Source: Hyphomicrobiales bacterium (GTDB lineage Bacteria > Pseudomonadota > Alphaproteobacteria > Rhizobiales > Xanthobacteraceae). From it: a stretch of 62,351 nucleotides of DNA. The stretch lies in contig PLBP01000007.1 in the NCBI GenBank assembly GCA_003135415.1, forward strand, positions 48,494-110,844. Direction: 5' to 3'. The position numbers and the translations under genes were made by a program. The notes under the pieces are model-generated. The model worked only from the letters and a program-made list of their open reading frames with translations, was not told the origin of the DNA and ran no database searches. Within the stretch, counting starts at the first letter, position 1. Each line of letters begins with the position of its first letter. Below, one piece after another: positions 54,236 through 62,351 of this stretch.

Positions 54236-54244
54236 AAAAATCGC

Positions 54245-55201
54245 TCAGGATTGTTTGAGCTTTTCGGTGCGCGCCGTACGCAATTTCTCGAAGTACTCGC
54301 CCGCATGATGCGAGGAGCGCGTGAGCGGCGAGGACGAAACCATCAGGAAGCCTTTGGAGAAGGCGATCGTCTTCAGCGCCTCGAATTCGGCGGGCTCCAT
54401 GTAGCGCACGACTGCGTGGTGCTTCCGCGTCGGCTGCAAATACTGGCCGACGGTGAGAAAGTCGACCTCGGCCGAGCGGAGATCATCCATCACCTGCAGG
54501 ATTTCGTTCCGCTCCTCGCCGAGTCCGACCATGATGCCGGACTTGGTGAAAATCGAAGGATCGAGTTCCTTCACCCGCGCCAACAGCCGCACGGAATGGT
54601 AATAGCGCGCGCCCGGCCGTACGGTCAGGTACAGCGAGGGCACCGTCTCGAGATTGTGGTTGAAGACGTCGGGCTTCGCCTCGACGACCTGCTCCAAGGC
54701 GCCGTCCTTGCGCAGGAAATCCGGCGTCAGCACCTCGATCGTGGTGCCGGGACTTTGCCGCCTGATTTCGCGGATGGTTTCCGCAAAATGAGCGGCACCG
54801 CCATCGTCGAGATCGTCGCGATCGACCGAAGTGACGACGACGTGCTTGAGGCCGAGCTTGGCGGTGGCATCGCCGACGCGGGCCGGCTCCGCCGCATCGA
54901 GCGCTCCGGGCACGCCGGTCTTGACGTTGCAGAAGGCACAGGCACGCGTGCAGGTGTCGCCCAAGATCATAAAGGTCGCGTGCCGCACCGCCCAGCACTC
55001 GCCGATATTAGGGCAGCACGCCTCGACGCAGACCGTATTCAGCCCGCGCTCGCGCACGATACGGCTCGTCTCCGCGAAGGCGCCCGGCCCCGGCGCCCGC
55101 ACCCGAATCCAGTCGGGTTTCGGCATGAAGGGTGTATCGGGCCGGTGCGCCTTTTCGGGATGGCGCAACCGGCTCTTCGAGGAATCGAGGACGACAACCA
55201 T
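54245..55201 (-). CDS. lipA: Lipoyl synthase
   Basis: A 318-residue radical SAM enzyme inserting sulfur into octanoyl groups to make lipoyl cofactor. Both cluster motifs are complete: auxiliary cluster [12 protein letters not shown] (Cys58, 63, 69) and radical [11 protein letters not shown] (Cys84, 88, 91). It also shows [21 protein letters not shown] and [17 protein letters not shown]. It lies downstream of the pdh genes whose E2 and E1-beta subunits carry the lipoyl groups, so its location fits its role. Confidence 0.97.
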   Translation of the reverse strand: MVVVLDSSKSRLRHPEKAHRPDTPFMPKPDWIRVRAPGPGAFAETSRIVRERGLNTVCVEACCPNIGECWAVRHATFMILGDTCTRACAFCNVKTGVPGALDAAEPARVGDATAKLGLKHVVVTSVDRDDLDDGGAAHFAETIREIRRQSPGTTIEVLTPDFLRKDGALEQVVEAKPDVFNHNLETVPSLYLTVRPGARYYHSVRLLARVKELDPSIFTKSGIMVGLGEERNEILQVMDDLRSAEVDFLTVGQYLQPTRKHHAVVRYMEPAEFEALKTIAFSKGFLMVSSSPLTRSSHHAGEYFEKLRTARTEKLKQS

Positions 55202-55216
55202 ACGGCTTATATGGGG

Positions 55217-55498
55217 TTACGCGGTTTGCCGGTGAAGAGCGCGCCATACCAGCAACAGGATCACGGCGCCGATCGCGGCCGACGCCAGCGTGCGCCAAAA
55301 GCCGAAGATAGAAACATCCAGCACCTCGGCGAGCTTGCTGCCGACAAAGGCGCCGCAAATGCCGATCAGAATGTTGGTGAAGAGGCCGTGGCTGGACTCC
55401 GTGATCTTTGCGGCGATCCAGCCGGCGATGGCGCCGATCAAGAGCAATTCGAAAAAGCCGACGCCGGGATTGCCGAGAATTCCTTGCATTTCGTTCAT
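55217..55498 (-). CDS. GlsB/YeaQ/YmgE-family stress membrane protein
   Basis: A 93-residue membrane protein with three hydrophobic, glycine-rich segments: FFELLLIGAIAGWIAAKI, GLFTNILIGICGAFVGSKLA and ASAAIGAVILLLVWRAL. The pattern IGAIAGWIA..I and N.L.GI.GA..G is typical of the transglycosylase-associated GlsB family, named for stress response; the biochemical role is unknown. It sits between lipA and an AT-rich orphan on the same strand. Confidence 0.9.
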   Translation of the reverse strand: MNEMQGILGNPGVGFFELLLIGAIAGWIAAKITESSHGLFTNILIGICGAFVGSKLAEVLDVSIFGFWRTLASAAIGAVILLLVWRALHRQTA

Positions 55499-55566
55499 GC
55501 GCTCCTCCTGTTGCCGTGACAGATCATAGCAGTTTGTTACCCCGCCTGCCCGTGGTCAACCAGGCA

Positions 55567-56103
55567 TCACGTCTTGGAATTAGGTTGCTTGTGCGACGTT
55601 TCGGATTTATTGGTGAGAATGAGACCTACTTTTGCAAATTCTTCCAAATCGGAATTGGATATCGACAGCAATTCCTGAAGTCTGACTATTTTTTCTCGGA
55701 GGGATGCGGCATGAGCTAACATCGCTTTAGCATCGAACGAGACGCTCTTTGCTGTGAGTTTTTGATCCGTATTACGTTGAACAAATTTAATTTCTTTGCC
55801 GTCTCCGCCAAAGAAAACGTGTCCGTGAATGATTGAATTGCGCTTGGCTTGAGCAACGACCTGGTTGATTAGCGTGATCGTCTCTTTAAATTTTTCGCCG
55901 TGTATAGCGAGCAGGCTGCGCAAAATACTGGCTCGCCTCTCAATCTGGAGTCCCGATGTTACGATTGTACCCTCGACTGGATGGAGCTCAACTTGCTTCA
56001 TAATTCCAACTTCGAGAGTTATTTCGAATAGCGACCAGTTGACCATGAACAATCCATAAGCCGCTAAAATATGGACAGCGTCATCAGAGATTTTATCGAC
56101 CAC
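55567..56103 (-). CDS. AT-rich orphan protein, 178 residues
   Basis: A soluble, helical-looking protein (VHILAAYGLFMVNWSLFEIT, RRASILRSLLAIHGEKFKET, IVRLQELLSISNSDLEEFAK) with no recognised motif. The DNA is clearly lower in GC than the surroundings and uses codons such as ATA, AAA and TTT that neighbours avoid, which suggests transfer. The start is GTG, with AGGGGG nine bases upstream. It lies between glsB-type and lpdA genes in a block otherwise conserved in Rhizobiales. I do not recognise a family. Confidence 0.75.
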   Translation of the reverse strand: MVDKISDDAVHILAAYGLFMVNWSLFEITLEVGIMKQVELHPVEGTIVTSGLQIERRASILRSLLAIHGEKFKETITLINQVVAQAKRNSIIHGHVFFGGDGKEIKFVQRNTDQKLTAKSVSFDAKAMLAHAASLREKIVRLQELLSISNSDLEEFAKVGLILTNKSETSHKQPNSKT

Positions 56104-56173
56104 AACAACAACCCCCTAGAATGGAAAGTTCGAGCACAACGATTACCTGTGCCAACCTGTGCCACTCGGACGC

Positions 56174-57568
56174 TTAAACGTGCATTACACGGCCGTAAGC
56201 ATCGAGCACGCTCTCGTGCATCATTTCCGAAAGCGTCGGGTGCGGGAAAATCGAGTTCATCAACTCTTCCTCGGTGGTCTCGCAATTCATCGCAATCACG
56301 AAGCCCTGGATGAGTTCCGTGACCTCGGCGCCGATCATGTGCGCGCCCAACAGCTCGCCGGTTTTCTTGTCGAAGATCGTCTTCACCAAACCCTGGTCCT
56401 CGCCCATCGCAATCGCCTTGCCGTTGCCGAGGAAGGGGAAGCGTCCGACGCGCACTTCGCGGCGACCTTCTTTCGCGCGTTTCTCGGTGAGGCCAACCGA
56501 AGCGATCTGCGGATCGCAATAGGTGCAGCCGGGGATTTTGTTCTTGTCCAAGGGATGCGGCGCGAGCCCCTTGATCGCCTCGACGCAGATCACGCCTTCA
56601 TGCTGGCCCTTATGCGCGAGCATCGGCGGCCCCGCCACGTCGCCGATGGCGTAAATGCCCGCGACATTGGTGCGCCCAAAGCCGTCGACCTTGATCGTGC
56701 TTTTCTCGGTCTTCACCCCGAGGGCTTCCAGCCCGATATTCTCGATGTTGCCGACGACGCCGGCGGCTAAAATCGCGCGCTCGGCCGTAATGGTTTGTTT
56801 CGCACCCTTGGCGTCCTCGACGGTGGCGATCACTTGATCCTTCTTTTTTTCGACCGCCGTAACCTTGGTGCCGGTGAGAATTTTGATACCCTGCTTCTCG
56901 AAGCGCTTACGGGCAGCAAGCGCGATCTCTTCGTCCTCCGCCGGCAAGATCTGCGGCAGCACTTCGACCACCGTGACCTCGGAGCCCAGCGTCCGATAAA
57001 AGCTCGCGAATTCGATGCCGATGGCGCCGGAGCCGATGACGAGCAACGACTTCGGCAACGCCTTCGGCACCATCGCTTCGAAGTAGGTCCAGATCAGCTC
57101 CTTGTCGGGCTCGATTCCGGGCAAAACGCGCGGCCGCGCCCCAGTCGCGACGATGATGTGCTTCGCCTGATAGGTGCCGGCGCCCTTCCCCTCGACCTTC
57201 ACCTCACCGGGCTTGGTCAAGCGCGCGCTGCCGTCAATCACCGTAATTTTGTGCTTCTTCATCAGGAAGCCGACGCCGTCGGCAAGCCGCTTCGCGATCG
57301 CGCGCGAGCGCGCGACGATCGCCGCGGTGTCGAAGCCGATCTTCTCGACGGAAAGCCCAAACTCCTTGGCGTGCTGCATGTAGCGGTAGATTTCCGCCGT
57401 CCGCAACAACGCCTTGGTGGGAATGCAGCCCCAGTTGAGACAAATGCCGCCGAGATGCTCGCGCTCGACGATTCCCGTCTTGAAGCCGAGCTGCGCGGCG
57501 CGGATGGCGGCGACATAGCCGCCCGGCCCCGCGCCGATGATGAGAATGTCAAAATTGGTTTCGGGCAC
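56174..57568 (-). CDS. lpdA: Dihydrolipoyl dehydrogenase (E3)
   Basis: A 464-residue flavoprotein that reoxidises the lipoyl groups of pyruvate dehydrogenase. FAD-binding IIGAGPGGYVAAIRAAQLG (about 10-28), redox pair in GGICLNWGCIPTK (Cys43, Cys48), NAD-binding SLLVIGSGAIGIEFASFY and the active-site end HPTLSEMMHE. It lies 9 bases after the 170-residue orphan gene, in the pdh block. A VEREHLGGICLNWGCIPTK start is the usual form in Rhizobiales PDH E3. Confidence 0.96.
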   Translation of the reverse strand: MPETNFDILIIGAGPGGYVAAIRAAQLGFKTGIVEREHLGGICLNWGCIPTKALLRTAEIYRYMQHAKEFGLSVEKIGFDTAAIVARSRAIAKRLADGVGFLMKKHKITVIDGSARLTKPGEVKVEGKGAGTYQAKHIIVATGARPRVLPGIEPDKELIWTYFEAMVPKALPKSLLVIGSGAIGIEFASFYRTLGSEVTVVEVLPQILPAEDEEIALAARKRFEKQGIKILTGTKVTAVEKKKDQVIATVEDAKGAKQTITAERAILAAGVVGNIENIGLEALGVKTEKSTIKVDGFGRTNVAGIYAIGDVAGPPMLAHKGQHEGVICVEAIKGLAPHPLDKNKIPGCTYCDPQIASVGLTEKRAKEGRREVRVGRFPFLGNGKAIAMGEDQGLVKTIFDKKTGELLGAHMIGAEVTELIQGFVIAMNCETTEEELMNSIFPHPTLSEMMHESVLDAYGRVMHV

Positions 57569-57577
57569 GAGCGCGGC

Positions 57578-58090
57578 CTAAATTTTCGACTTTGCCGTCT
57601 TGATGCAGTCGTTGTTCATCTGCGCGAACATACCGTCGGCCTTCTCGAACAGCTTGTCGACCGTCGCGGGCGCCGTATCCTTCGCCGTCTTAGCGATCCG
57701 CACCAACTCCCAGGCGAGATAAGTGTAGCGCTCGCGCGCTGCGTCATCCTGGAAGTTCGCCATATAGGTGCCGAGCGCTCCGAAATGGCTGGCGGCGTTG
57801 TCGGCCTCGGCCTCGTAGGCGGTAATATCGGTCACGCGGCCCGCCCGTTCCCTCTCGGCCGCGGCAGAGAGAGCGGCGGCCTTTAGCTTGATGAGAAAAT
57901 AACTGTCGATGATGTCCTTGCAGGTACGAATGTATTCGCTGCGCGAAACGTTTTGCTGGATCAGTTCGACGAATTTGTTGTTGAGATAGCCGTTGTAAAT
58001 CGACGTCGCGAGCGACAGCGTGGCGATGAACATCGGGAAGATCACGACCGCGCCGCGCAGCCGGGTATTGGTTTCGATCGGCCCGTCCAT
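57578..58090 (-). CDS. Hypothetical membrane-anchored protein between pdhC and lpdA
   Basis: A 170-residue protein with one hydrophobic segment near the start (GAVVIFPMFIATLSLATSIYNG) and a soluble rest rich in helices (FVELIQQNVSRSEYIRTCKD, then EAEADNAASHFGALGTYMAN). Two Cys (RTCKDI and NDCIKT) are present. No family is recognised. Its spacing to both neighbours (26 and 9 bases) makes it part of the pdh transcript. The role is unknown; a scaffold or sensor role would be a guess. Confidence 0.7.
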   Translation of the reverse strand: MDGPIETNTRLRGAVVIFPMFIATLSLATSIYNGYLNNKFVELIQQNVSRSEYIRTCKDIIDSYFLIKLKAAALSAAAERERAGRVTDITAYEAEADNAASHFGALGTYMANFQDDAARERYTYLAWELVRIAKTAKDTAPATVDKLFEKADGMFAQMNNDCIKTAKSKI

Positions 58091-58116
58091 CTACCGCCTC
58101 CCATTCCCCGCCGCGC

Positions 58117-59436
58117 TCACGCCAGCATGCCGGTCGGCTTCTCGATATAGCCCTTGAACGCCGCGAGCAATTCCGCCCCGACCGCGCCGTCAACCGCGCG
58201 ATGATCGGCGGAAAGCGTCGCCGTCATGACGGTGGCAACCGCGACCTTGCCGTTCTTGACCACCGGCCGCTCTTCGCCGGCGCCGACCGCGAGGATGCTC
58301 GCCTGCGGCGGATTGATCACGCCGGCGAATTCCTTGACGCCGTACATGCCGAGGTTGGAGACCGCCGCCGAGCCGCCTTCATATTCGGAGGGCTTCAGCT
58401 TGCGGTTGCGCGCGCGGATCCCAAGGTCGCGCATCTCGTTGGAGATGGTGCCGAGCGTTTTATCTTCGGCGTGACGGATGATCGGCGTGATCAGCCCGCC
58501 CTTGATCGCGACCGCGACGCCGACGTCGGCGTGCTTGTGCTTGAGCATGCCGGCATCGGTCCAGCTCACATTGGCGTCCGGCACTTTGATCAGGGCGAGC
58601 GCCAGCGCCTTGATGACGAAATCGTTGACCGAGAGCTTGAAGCGCGGCTTGCCATCCGCGCTCTTCGGCGTCGATGAATTGATTTCCTCGCGCGCCTTCA
58701 GGAGTTCGTCGATCTGGCAGTCGATGCTGAGGTAATAATGCGGGATTGTGAGCTTCGATTCCGTGAGCCGGCGCGCGATTGCTTTTCGCATCAAATCGTG
58801 CGGCACGAACTCGTAGCTTCCCTGTTCGAACAGCGCGCGGATTTTGTCGTCCGGCATGCCGGCAGGCATTTCCGCCCGTGCCGTGGCGGGAGTGGGTGCC
58901 CGCAATCCCGCTCCGCCCTTCGCGCCTTCGATATCGCGCGCGACGATGCGGCCGTGCGGTCCTGAACCTTGCACCCGCGAAAGCTCGATACCTGCATTCT
59001 TCGCGAGCCGGCGCGCGAGCGGCGAGGCAAAGACGCCGCCGGGACCCTTACCATTCGTCGCGGCCTGCGATTTCGGCGCGGGGGCTTGCTGTACCGGCGC
59101 AGGCGCTGTGCTCACAGCGGGTGCCTTCGGCGGCGCGGCGACAGGCGCGGGTTTCGATGCGGGCTTCGCTTGCGAAAGCGCTGCCTTGTCCTCGCCCTCC
59201 TCCAACAGCACCGCGATCACCTGATTGACCGGCACGTCCGGCGTGCCTTCGGGCACCACGATCTTGCCGAGCGTGCCCTCATCGACCGCCTCGACTTCCA
59301 TCGTCGCCTTGTCGGTCTCGATCTCGGCGATGACGTCGCCGGCCTTGACCTTATCGCCCTCTTTCTTGACCCACTTGGCGAGGTTGCCCTTTTCCATCGT
59401 GGGCGAAAGTGCCGGCATCAGAATATTGACGCTCAT
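58117..59436 (-). CDS. pdhC: Pyruvate dehydrogenase complex E2, dihydrolipoamide acetyltransferase
   Basis: A 439-residue E2 with one N-terminal lipoyl domain (lipoyl Lys43 in [11 protein letters not shown]), a long Pro/Ala linker, a peripheral subunit-binding domain (VFASPLARRLAKNAG to GPHGRIVARDIE), and the catalytic domain ending in DHRAVDGAVGAELL (HxxxDG). It transfers acetyl groups to CoA. The ATG at 59436 overlaps the end of the DUF5076 gene (59433) by four bases, so translation is coupled. Confidence 0.96.
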   Translation of the reverse strand: MSVNILMPALSPTMEKGNLAKWVKKEGDKVKAGDVIAEIETDKATMEVEAVDEGTLGKIVVPEGTPDVPVNQVIAVLLEEGEDKAALSQAKPASKPAPVAAPPKAPAVSTAPAPVQQAPAPKSQAATNGKGPGGVFASPLARRLAKNAGIELSRVQGSGPHGRIVARDIEGAKGGAGLRAPTPATARAEMPAGMPDDKIRALFEQGSYEFVPHDLMRKAIARRLTESKLTIPHYYLSIDCQIDELLKAREEINSSTPKSADGKPRFKLSVNDFVIKALALALIKVPDANVSWTDAGMLKHKHADVGVAVAIKGGLITPIIRHAEDKTLGTISNEMRDLGIRARNRKLKPSEYEGGSAAVSNLGMYGVKEFAGVINPPQASILAVGAGEERPVVKNGKVAVATVMTATLSADHRAVDGAVGAELLAAFKGYIEKPTGMLA

Positions 59437-59798
59437 CGCCGGCCTCGCTTCGAGCGTCTCTGCTTCGAAGATTTCTTGCTCTTGCCTGCGCTCTTTTTTG
59501 CGGGTTTCTTCGCGCGCGAGGAGCGGACGCCGCTTTCGGACACGAAAGACGAGTGAATGCGGAAAACGACATCGCCCTCGTCGAGCGTTCCATCGGCGGC
59601 ATAAATCCGCGCCACCCGGCGGGCGACTTCCGACAACAGCCCGCCCCATGGGTCGGGATGCTCGAAGGTGCGCCGCAGGGTCACGTACAATTGGCCTTCG
59701 ATGATCGCGGCGCGCAGGATTTCGACGCCGCCGCGGTCCACCGCCTCGTGCGGGATGATCAGCGCTTCGAACGGCGGAAGATCGGGATCGCTCATCAT
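59433..59798 (-). CDS. DUF5076 domain protein with basic tail
   Basis: A 121-residue protein. The front two thirds match the DUF5076 pattern: PPFEALIIPHEAVDRGGVEI, LRRTFEHPDPWGGLLSEVARR. The last 25 residues are a Lys/Arg/Ser tail (KKPAKKSAGKSKKSSKQRR), typical of nucleic-acid contact or disorder. The first ATG (59798) overlaps the GFA-family stop as ATGA, and the second (59795) is also possible. It lies inside the pdh block between pdhB and pdhC. The function of the family is unknown. Confidence 0.8.
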   Translation of the reverse strand: MMSDPDLPPFEALIIPHEAVDRGGVEILRAAIIEGQLYVTLRRTFEHPDPWGGLLSEVARRVARIYAADGTLDEGDVVFRIHSSFVSESGVRSSRAKKPAKKSAGKSKKSSKQRRSKRGRR

Positions 59799-60241
59799 CC
59801 GCTCCCCCTTGCAGCAGCCGTCTCGACGACGACTTTCGTTGGCGTCCAATTGCGATGGCGCCGCTTTCGCCGCGCCTCGGCGTCTTCGTGATCGAGCCGG
59901 ATGGGCTCGGCGGCGCGATCCCACAATCCTTCGATCATCATGCCCGCGGCATTGAGCGTCGCGCGCTCCTCAGTGCCATCCAAAATCACCGCCGCGATAT
60001 AGACGCCGCAATTGCGGCAGAGGAGAAAATCGGCGGTGCGAAGGCCGAAACGATAGCGGACGAGCGCGCCGTCCTCCACCGAAATGACCAGCCGGCCGGC
60101 GGCATCGGTGACGATCTTGGCGCCGTGGCGGCGGCAAAACGAGCACTGGCAGGCGCGGACTTCCAACTCACCAGGAGAAAGCGCGGTCTCGAAGCAGACC
60201 TCGACCCGGCCGCAATGACATTCGCCGCGCAGGATCGCCAT
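59795..60241 (-). CDS. GFA-family (CENP-V/Gfa-like) zinc protein
   Basis: A 148-residue protein of the glutathione-dependent formaldehyde-activating enzyme family. The metal-binding cysteines are present: GECHCGRVEV, ACQCSFCRRHGAK, and LLCRNCGVYI. The start ATG at 60241 (MAILRGECHCG) has GAGGCGAAG upstream. A formaldehyde role is only inherited from the family name; many members lack it. It begins seven bases after pdhB ends. Confidence 0.87.
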   Translation of the reverse strand: MAILRGECHCGRVEVCFETALSPGELEVRACQCSFCRRHGAKIVTDAAGRLVISVEDGALVRYRFGLRTADFLLCRNCGVYIAAVILDGTEERATLNAAGMMIEGLWDRAAEPIRLDHEDAEARRKRRHRNWTPTKVVVETAAARGSG

Positions 60242-60248
60242 CTTCGCC

Positions 60249-61661
60249 TCACCGATACGAAACCGCACGCGCCGCCGCGATCACGTCGGCGACCGTGGGC
60301 AATGCGAGCTTTTCAAGATTGGCGGCATAGGGCATCGGCAAATCCCTGCCGGTGACACGCTTCACCGGCGCATCGAGATAATCGAAGGCTTTATCCATGA
60401 TCTGCGCCGCGATTTCGGCGCCGACGCCCGATTGCGGCCAGCCCTCCTCGACGGTGACGCAGCGCCCGGTTTTCTTTACCGAGACGAGCACCGTCTCGAT
60501 ATCCATCGGCCGGAGCGTGCGGAGATCAATCACCTCGGCGAAGATGTGTTTCTTCGCGAGTTCCTCGGCCGCCTCCAGCGCGTAGCGCATGCCCATCGAC
60601 CAGGCGACGATGGTGACGTCCCTGCCCGGCCGCGCGATTCTGGCCTTGCCGATCGGCACCACGAAATCGTCGAGCTTCGGCACCGGGAATAACTTTCCGT
60701 AGAGAAGCTCGTTCTCGAGAAAGATCACCGGATTGGGGTCGCGGATCGCGGCCTTGAGCAGGCCCTTGGCGTCGGCGGCGGTATAGGGCGCGACCACCTT
60801 CAGCCCCGGAACGTGCGAATACCAGGAAGAATAATCCTGGCTGTGTTGGGCGGCGACGCGCGCGGCTGGGCCGTTCGGCCCGCGAAACACGATCGAGCAT
60901 CCAGTCTGGCCGCCCGACATATAGAGCGTCTTCGCCGCGGAGTTCACCAGCTGGTCGATCGCCTGCATCGCGAAATTGAAGGTCATGAATTCGACGATCG
61001 GCTTTAAGCCCGCGAAGGCAGCACCCACGCCCAGCCCCGCGAAGCCGTGCTCGGTGATCGGCGTGTCGATTACGCGCCGCTCGCCGAATTCCTGCAACAG
61101 GCCCTGCGTCACCTTGTAGGCGCCCTGATATTCCGCCACTTCTTCGCCGATCACGAACACGTCGGGATCCCGCCGCATTTCCTCGGCCATGGCGTCGCGC
61201 AGCGCCTCGCGCACGGTGATGTTCGCCATCTCCGTTGCCGCCGGCACTTCCGGTTCCGTCGACTCGGCAATCGCGGGCTCATCCGGCCTCGTACTCCTCG
61301 GCTCCGGCGCGCGCGCGACTTTCGGCTCGTTCTCTTCCAGCTCGACGGGAGGCGCCGATTCCGCCGCCTCTTCCTGCAGCGCGGGTTGCATCTCGCCATT
61401 CATCGCGGACGCATCCTCGCCGTCGGACAGGATCAGCGCGATCGGGGTGTTGACCGCGACATCCGTCGTGCCCGCCGGCACCAGTATCTTGCCAAGCGTG
61501 CCCTCGTCGACCGCCTCGACCTCCATCGTCGCCTTGTCGGTTTCGATCTCGGCGATCACGTCGCCGGCCTTGACCGCATCGCCCTCGTTCTTGACCCATT
61601 TGGCGAGGTTGCCCTTCTCCATCGTGGGCGAAAGCGCCGGCATCAGGATTTCGATCGGCAC
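60249..61661 (-). CDS. pdhB: Pyruvate dehydrogenase E1 component subunit beta, with lipoyl domain
   Basis: A 470-residue E1-beta with an N-terminal lipoyl domain (Lys43 in [11 protein letters not shown]), an acidic Ala/Glu/Pro linker, and the transketolase pyrimidine-binding domain from about 145 ([57 protein letters not shown]) with the C-terminal transketolase domain ([11 protein letters not shown]). Such lipoylated E1-beta subunits are typical of alphaproteobacterial PDH. The lipoyl domain is nearly identical to that of pdhC, consistent with a shared origin. Confidence 0.96.
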   Translation of the reverse strand: MPIEILMPALSPTMEKGNLAKWVKNEGDAVKAGDVIAEIETDKATMEVEAVDEGTLGKILVPAGTTDVAVNTPIALILSDGEDASAMNGEMQPALQEEAAESAPPVELEENEPKVARAPEPRSTRPDEPAIAESTEPEVPAATEMANITVREALRDAMAEEMRRDPDVFVIGEEVAEYQGAYKVTQGLLQEFGERRVIDTPITEHGFAGLGVGAAFAGLKPIVEFMTFNFAMQAIDQLVNSAAKTLYMSGGQTGCSIVFRGPNGPAARVAAQHSQDYSSWYSHVPGLKVVAPYTAADAKGLLKAAIRDPNPVIFLENELLYGKLFPVPKLDDFVVPIGKARIARPGRDVTIVAWSMGMRYALEAAEELAKKHIFAEVIDLRTLRPMDIETVLVSVKKTGRCVTVEEGWPQSGVGAEIAAQIMDKAFDYLDAPVKRVTGRDLPMPYAANLEKLALPTVADVIAAARAVSYR

Positions 61662-61674
61662 GCCCTGTCTCCGT

Positions 61675-62351
61675 TCAGCGCAATACGTCGGTCGTCAACT
61701 CGGAAGCGTCGGGCTCGGAATCGTGGGTGGCGAATTCCGCCGCTTCGTTGACGATGTTGCGCACTTCGGTGTCGATTTTTTTCATCTCGTCTTCGCTCTT
61801 GATTTTCTCGGCGAGAATGCGCGCGCGCACTTGCTCGATCGGATCGTGCTCGGTGCGCACCTTTTGCACTTCGTCGCGCGAGCGGTACTTCGCCGGGTCC
61901 GACATCGAGTGGCCGCGATAGCGATAGGTCATCATCTCGAGGATGTAGGGGCCCTTGCCGCCGCGCGCGAAAGCGACCGCGCGCTCGCCCGCAGCCGTGA
62001 CCAAGCGAACGTCCATGCCGTCGACCTGCTCGCCGGGAATATTGAAAGAGGCACCGCGCTTGGAGAAATTCGGCTGCGCGGTCGAGCGCTCGACCGAGGT
62101 GCCCATGGCGTATTTGTTGTTCTCGATGACGTAGACGACGGGGAGCTTCCAAAGCTCCGCCATGTTGAAGCTCTCATAGACCTGGCCCTGGTTGGCGGCG
62201 CCGTCGCCGAAATAAGTCAGGCACACGCGTCCGTTCTCGCGGTAGCGGTTGGCGAAGGCGATGCCGGTCCCGAGCGAGCACTGCGAGCCGACGATGCCGT
62301 GCCCGCCATAAAAGTTCTTTTCGATCGAGAACATGTGCATCGAGCCGCCCT
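61675..62351 (-). CDS. pdhA: Pyruvate dehydrogenase E1 component subunit alpha (N-terminus outside window)
   Basis: The last 225 residues of E1-alpha, with the frame open to the window edge. Thiamine diphosphate-binding motif [19 protein letters not shown], ending in VVYVIENN, is complete, followed by the phosphorylation-loop-like [20 protein letters not shown]. It decarboxylates pyruvate and hands acetyl groups to lipoyl groups. It is the first gene of the pdh block and ends 14 bases before pdhB. Confidence 0.96.
   Translation of the reverse strand, partial: GGSMHMFSIEKNFYGGHGIVGSQCSLGTGIAFANRYRENGRVCLTYFGDGAANQGQVYESFNMAELWKLPVVYVIENNKYAMGTSVERSTAQPNFSKRGASFNIPGEQVDGMDVRLVTAAGERAVAFARGGKGPYILEMMTYRYRGHSMSDPAKYRSRDEVQKVRTEHDPIEQVRARILAEKIKSEDEMKKIDTEVRNIVNEAAEFATHDSEPDASELTTDVLR

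Noticed and set aside
1-62351. CRISPR array, toxin-antitoxin pair, prophage, integrase or defence island
   Set aside because: No regularly spaced direct repeats, cas-like genes, integrase, capsid or nuclease-helicase pair was seen; the TatD and RatA-like proteins are housekeeping family members here.

Overview
The window is a contiguous stretch of a GC-rich alphaproteobacterial chromosome. Several features point to the Rhizobiales, probably near Bradyrhizobiaceae/Xanthobacteraceae: the dusB-ntrB-ntrC-ntrY-ntrX-dat-hfq-hflX order, a fused ispDF, a pyruvate dehydrogenase E1-beta carrying its own lipoyl domain, a phosphatidylcholine synthase, an IalB-family protein, and several palindromic intergenic repeats of the kind common in this order. 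I name no species. Assignments rest on reading the proteins and motifs; no database search was run.

Layout. 1-14 kb: the 3' end of mfd, a DsbA/FrnE-type protein, an ANL-fold protein lacking its usual ATP loop, a YejA-like binding protein, an IalB-like protein, hspQ, a malyl-CoA lyase, a carrier, a CoA-transferase, a UbiH-type monooxygenase, a DUF2182/DUF1326 pair and pcs. 14-26 kb: ordinary metabolic and transport genes (SDR, quinone reductase, M20 amidohydrolase, TerC, rimO, a Bug-type binding protein) mixed with palindromic repeats and three broken genes: two outer-membrane barrels and an epoxide hydrolase-like gene. 26-34 kb: tRNA-Ser(UGA), rlpA, a D,D-carboxypeptidase, then the tight run tmk-holB-metG-tatD-MBL hydrolase. 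33.9-38.5 kb: an accessory strip with small secreted proteins, a diguanylate cyclase, a decayed transposase and a set of very small orphan genes. 38.6-51.3 kb: mazG, then hflX, hfq, dat and the two nitrogen-type two-component systems with dusB, then divergent ispDF and cinA. 51.4-62.3 kb: a small basic protein, a glutaminase-STAS-cNMP fusion, and the pyruvate dehydrogenase/lipoate block (pdhA-pdhB-GFA-DUF5076-pdhC-orphan-lpdA-orphan-glsB type-lipA-coq10) read on the minus strand.

Working together: ntrBC and ntrYX sense nitrogen or redox state; dusB and hfq/hflX add RNA-level control; the pdh genes, lpdA and lipA make and lipoylate one enzyme complex; rlpA and the carboxypeptidase act on the cell wall; tmk, holB and metG serve replication and translation.

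I found no CRISPR array, intact phage, intact insertion sequence or obvious defence system. The best candidates for something undescribed are the small-gene strip at 36.97-38.45 kb, the twin inverted palindromes at 6.70-6.87 kb that run into the hspQ stop codon, the ANL-fold protein that has lost its motifs, and the AT-rich orphan inserted in the pdh-lipA block.
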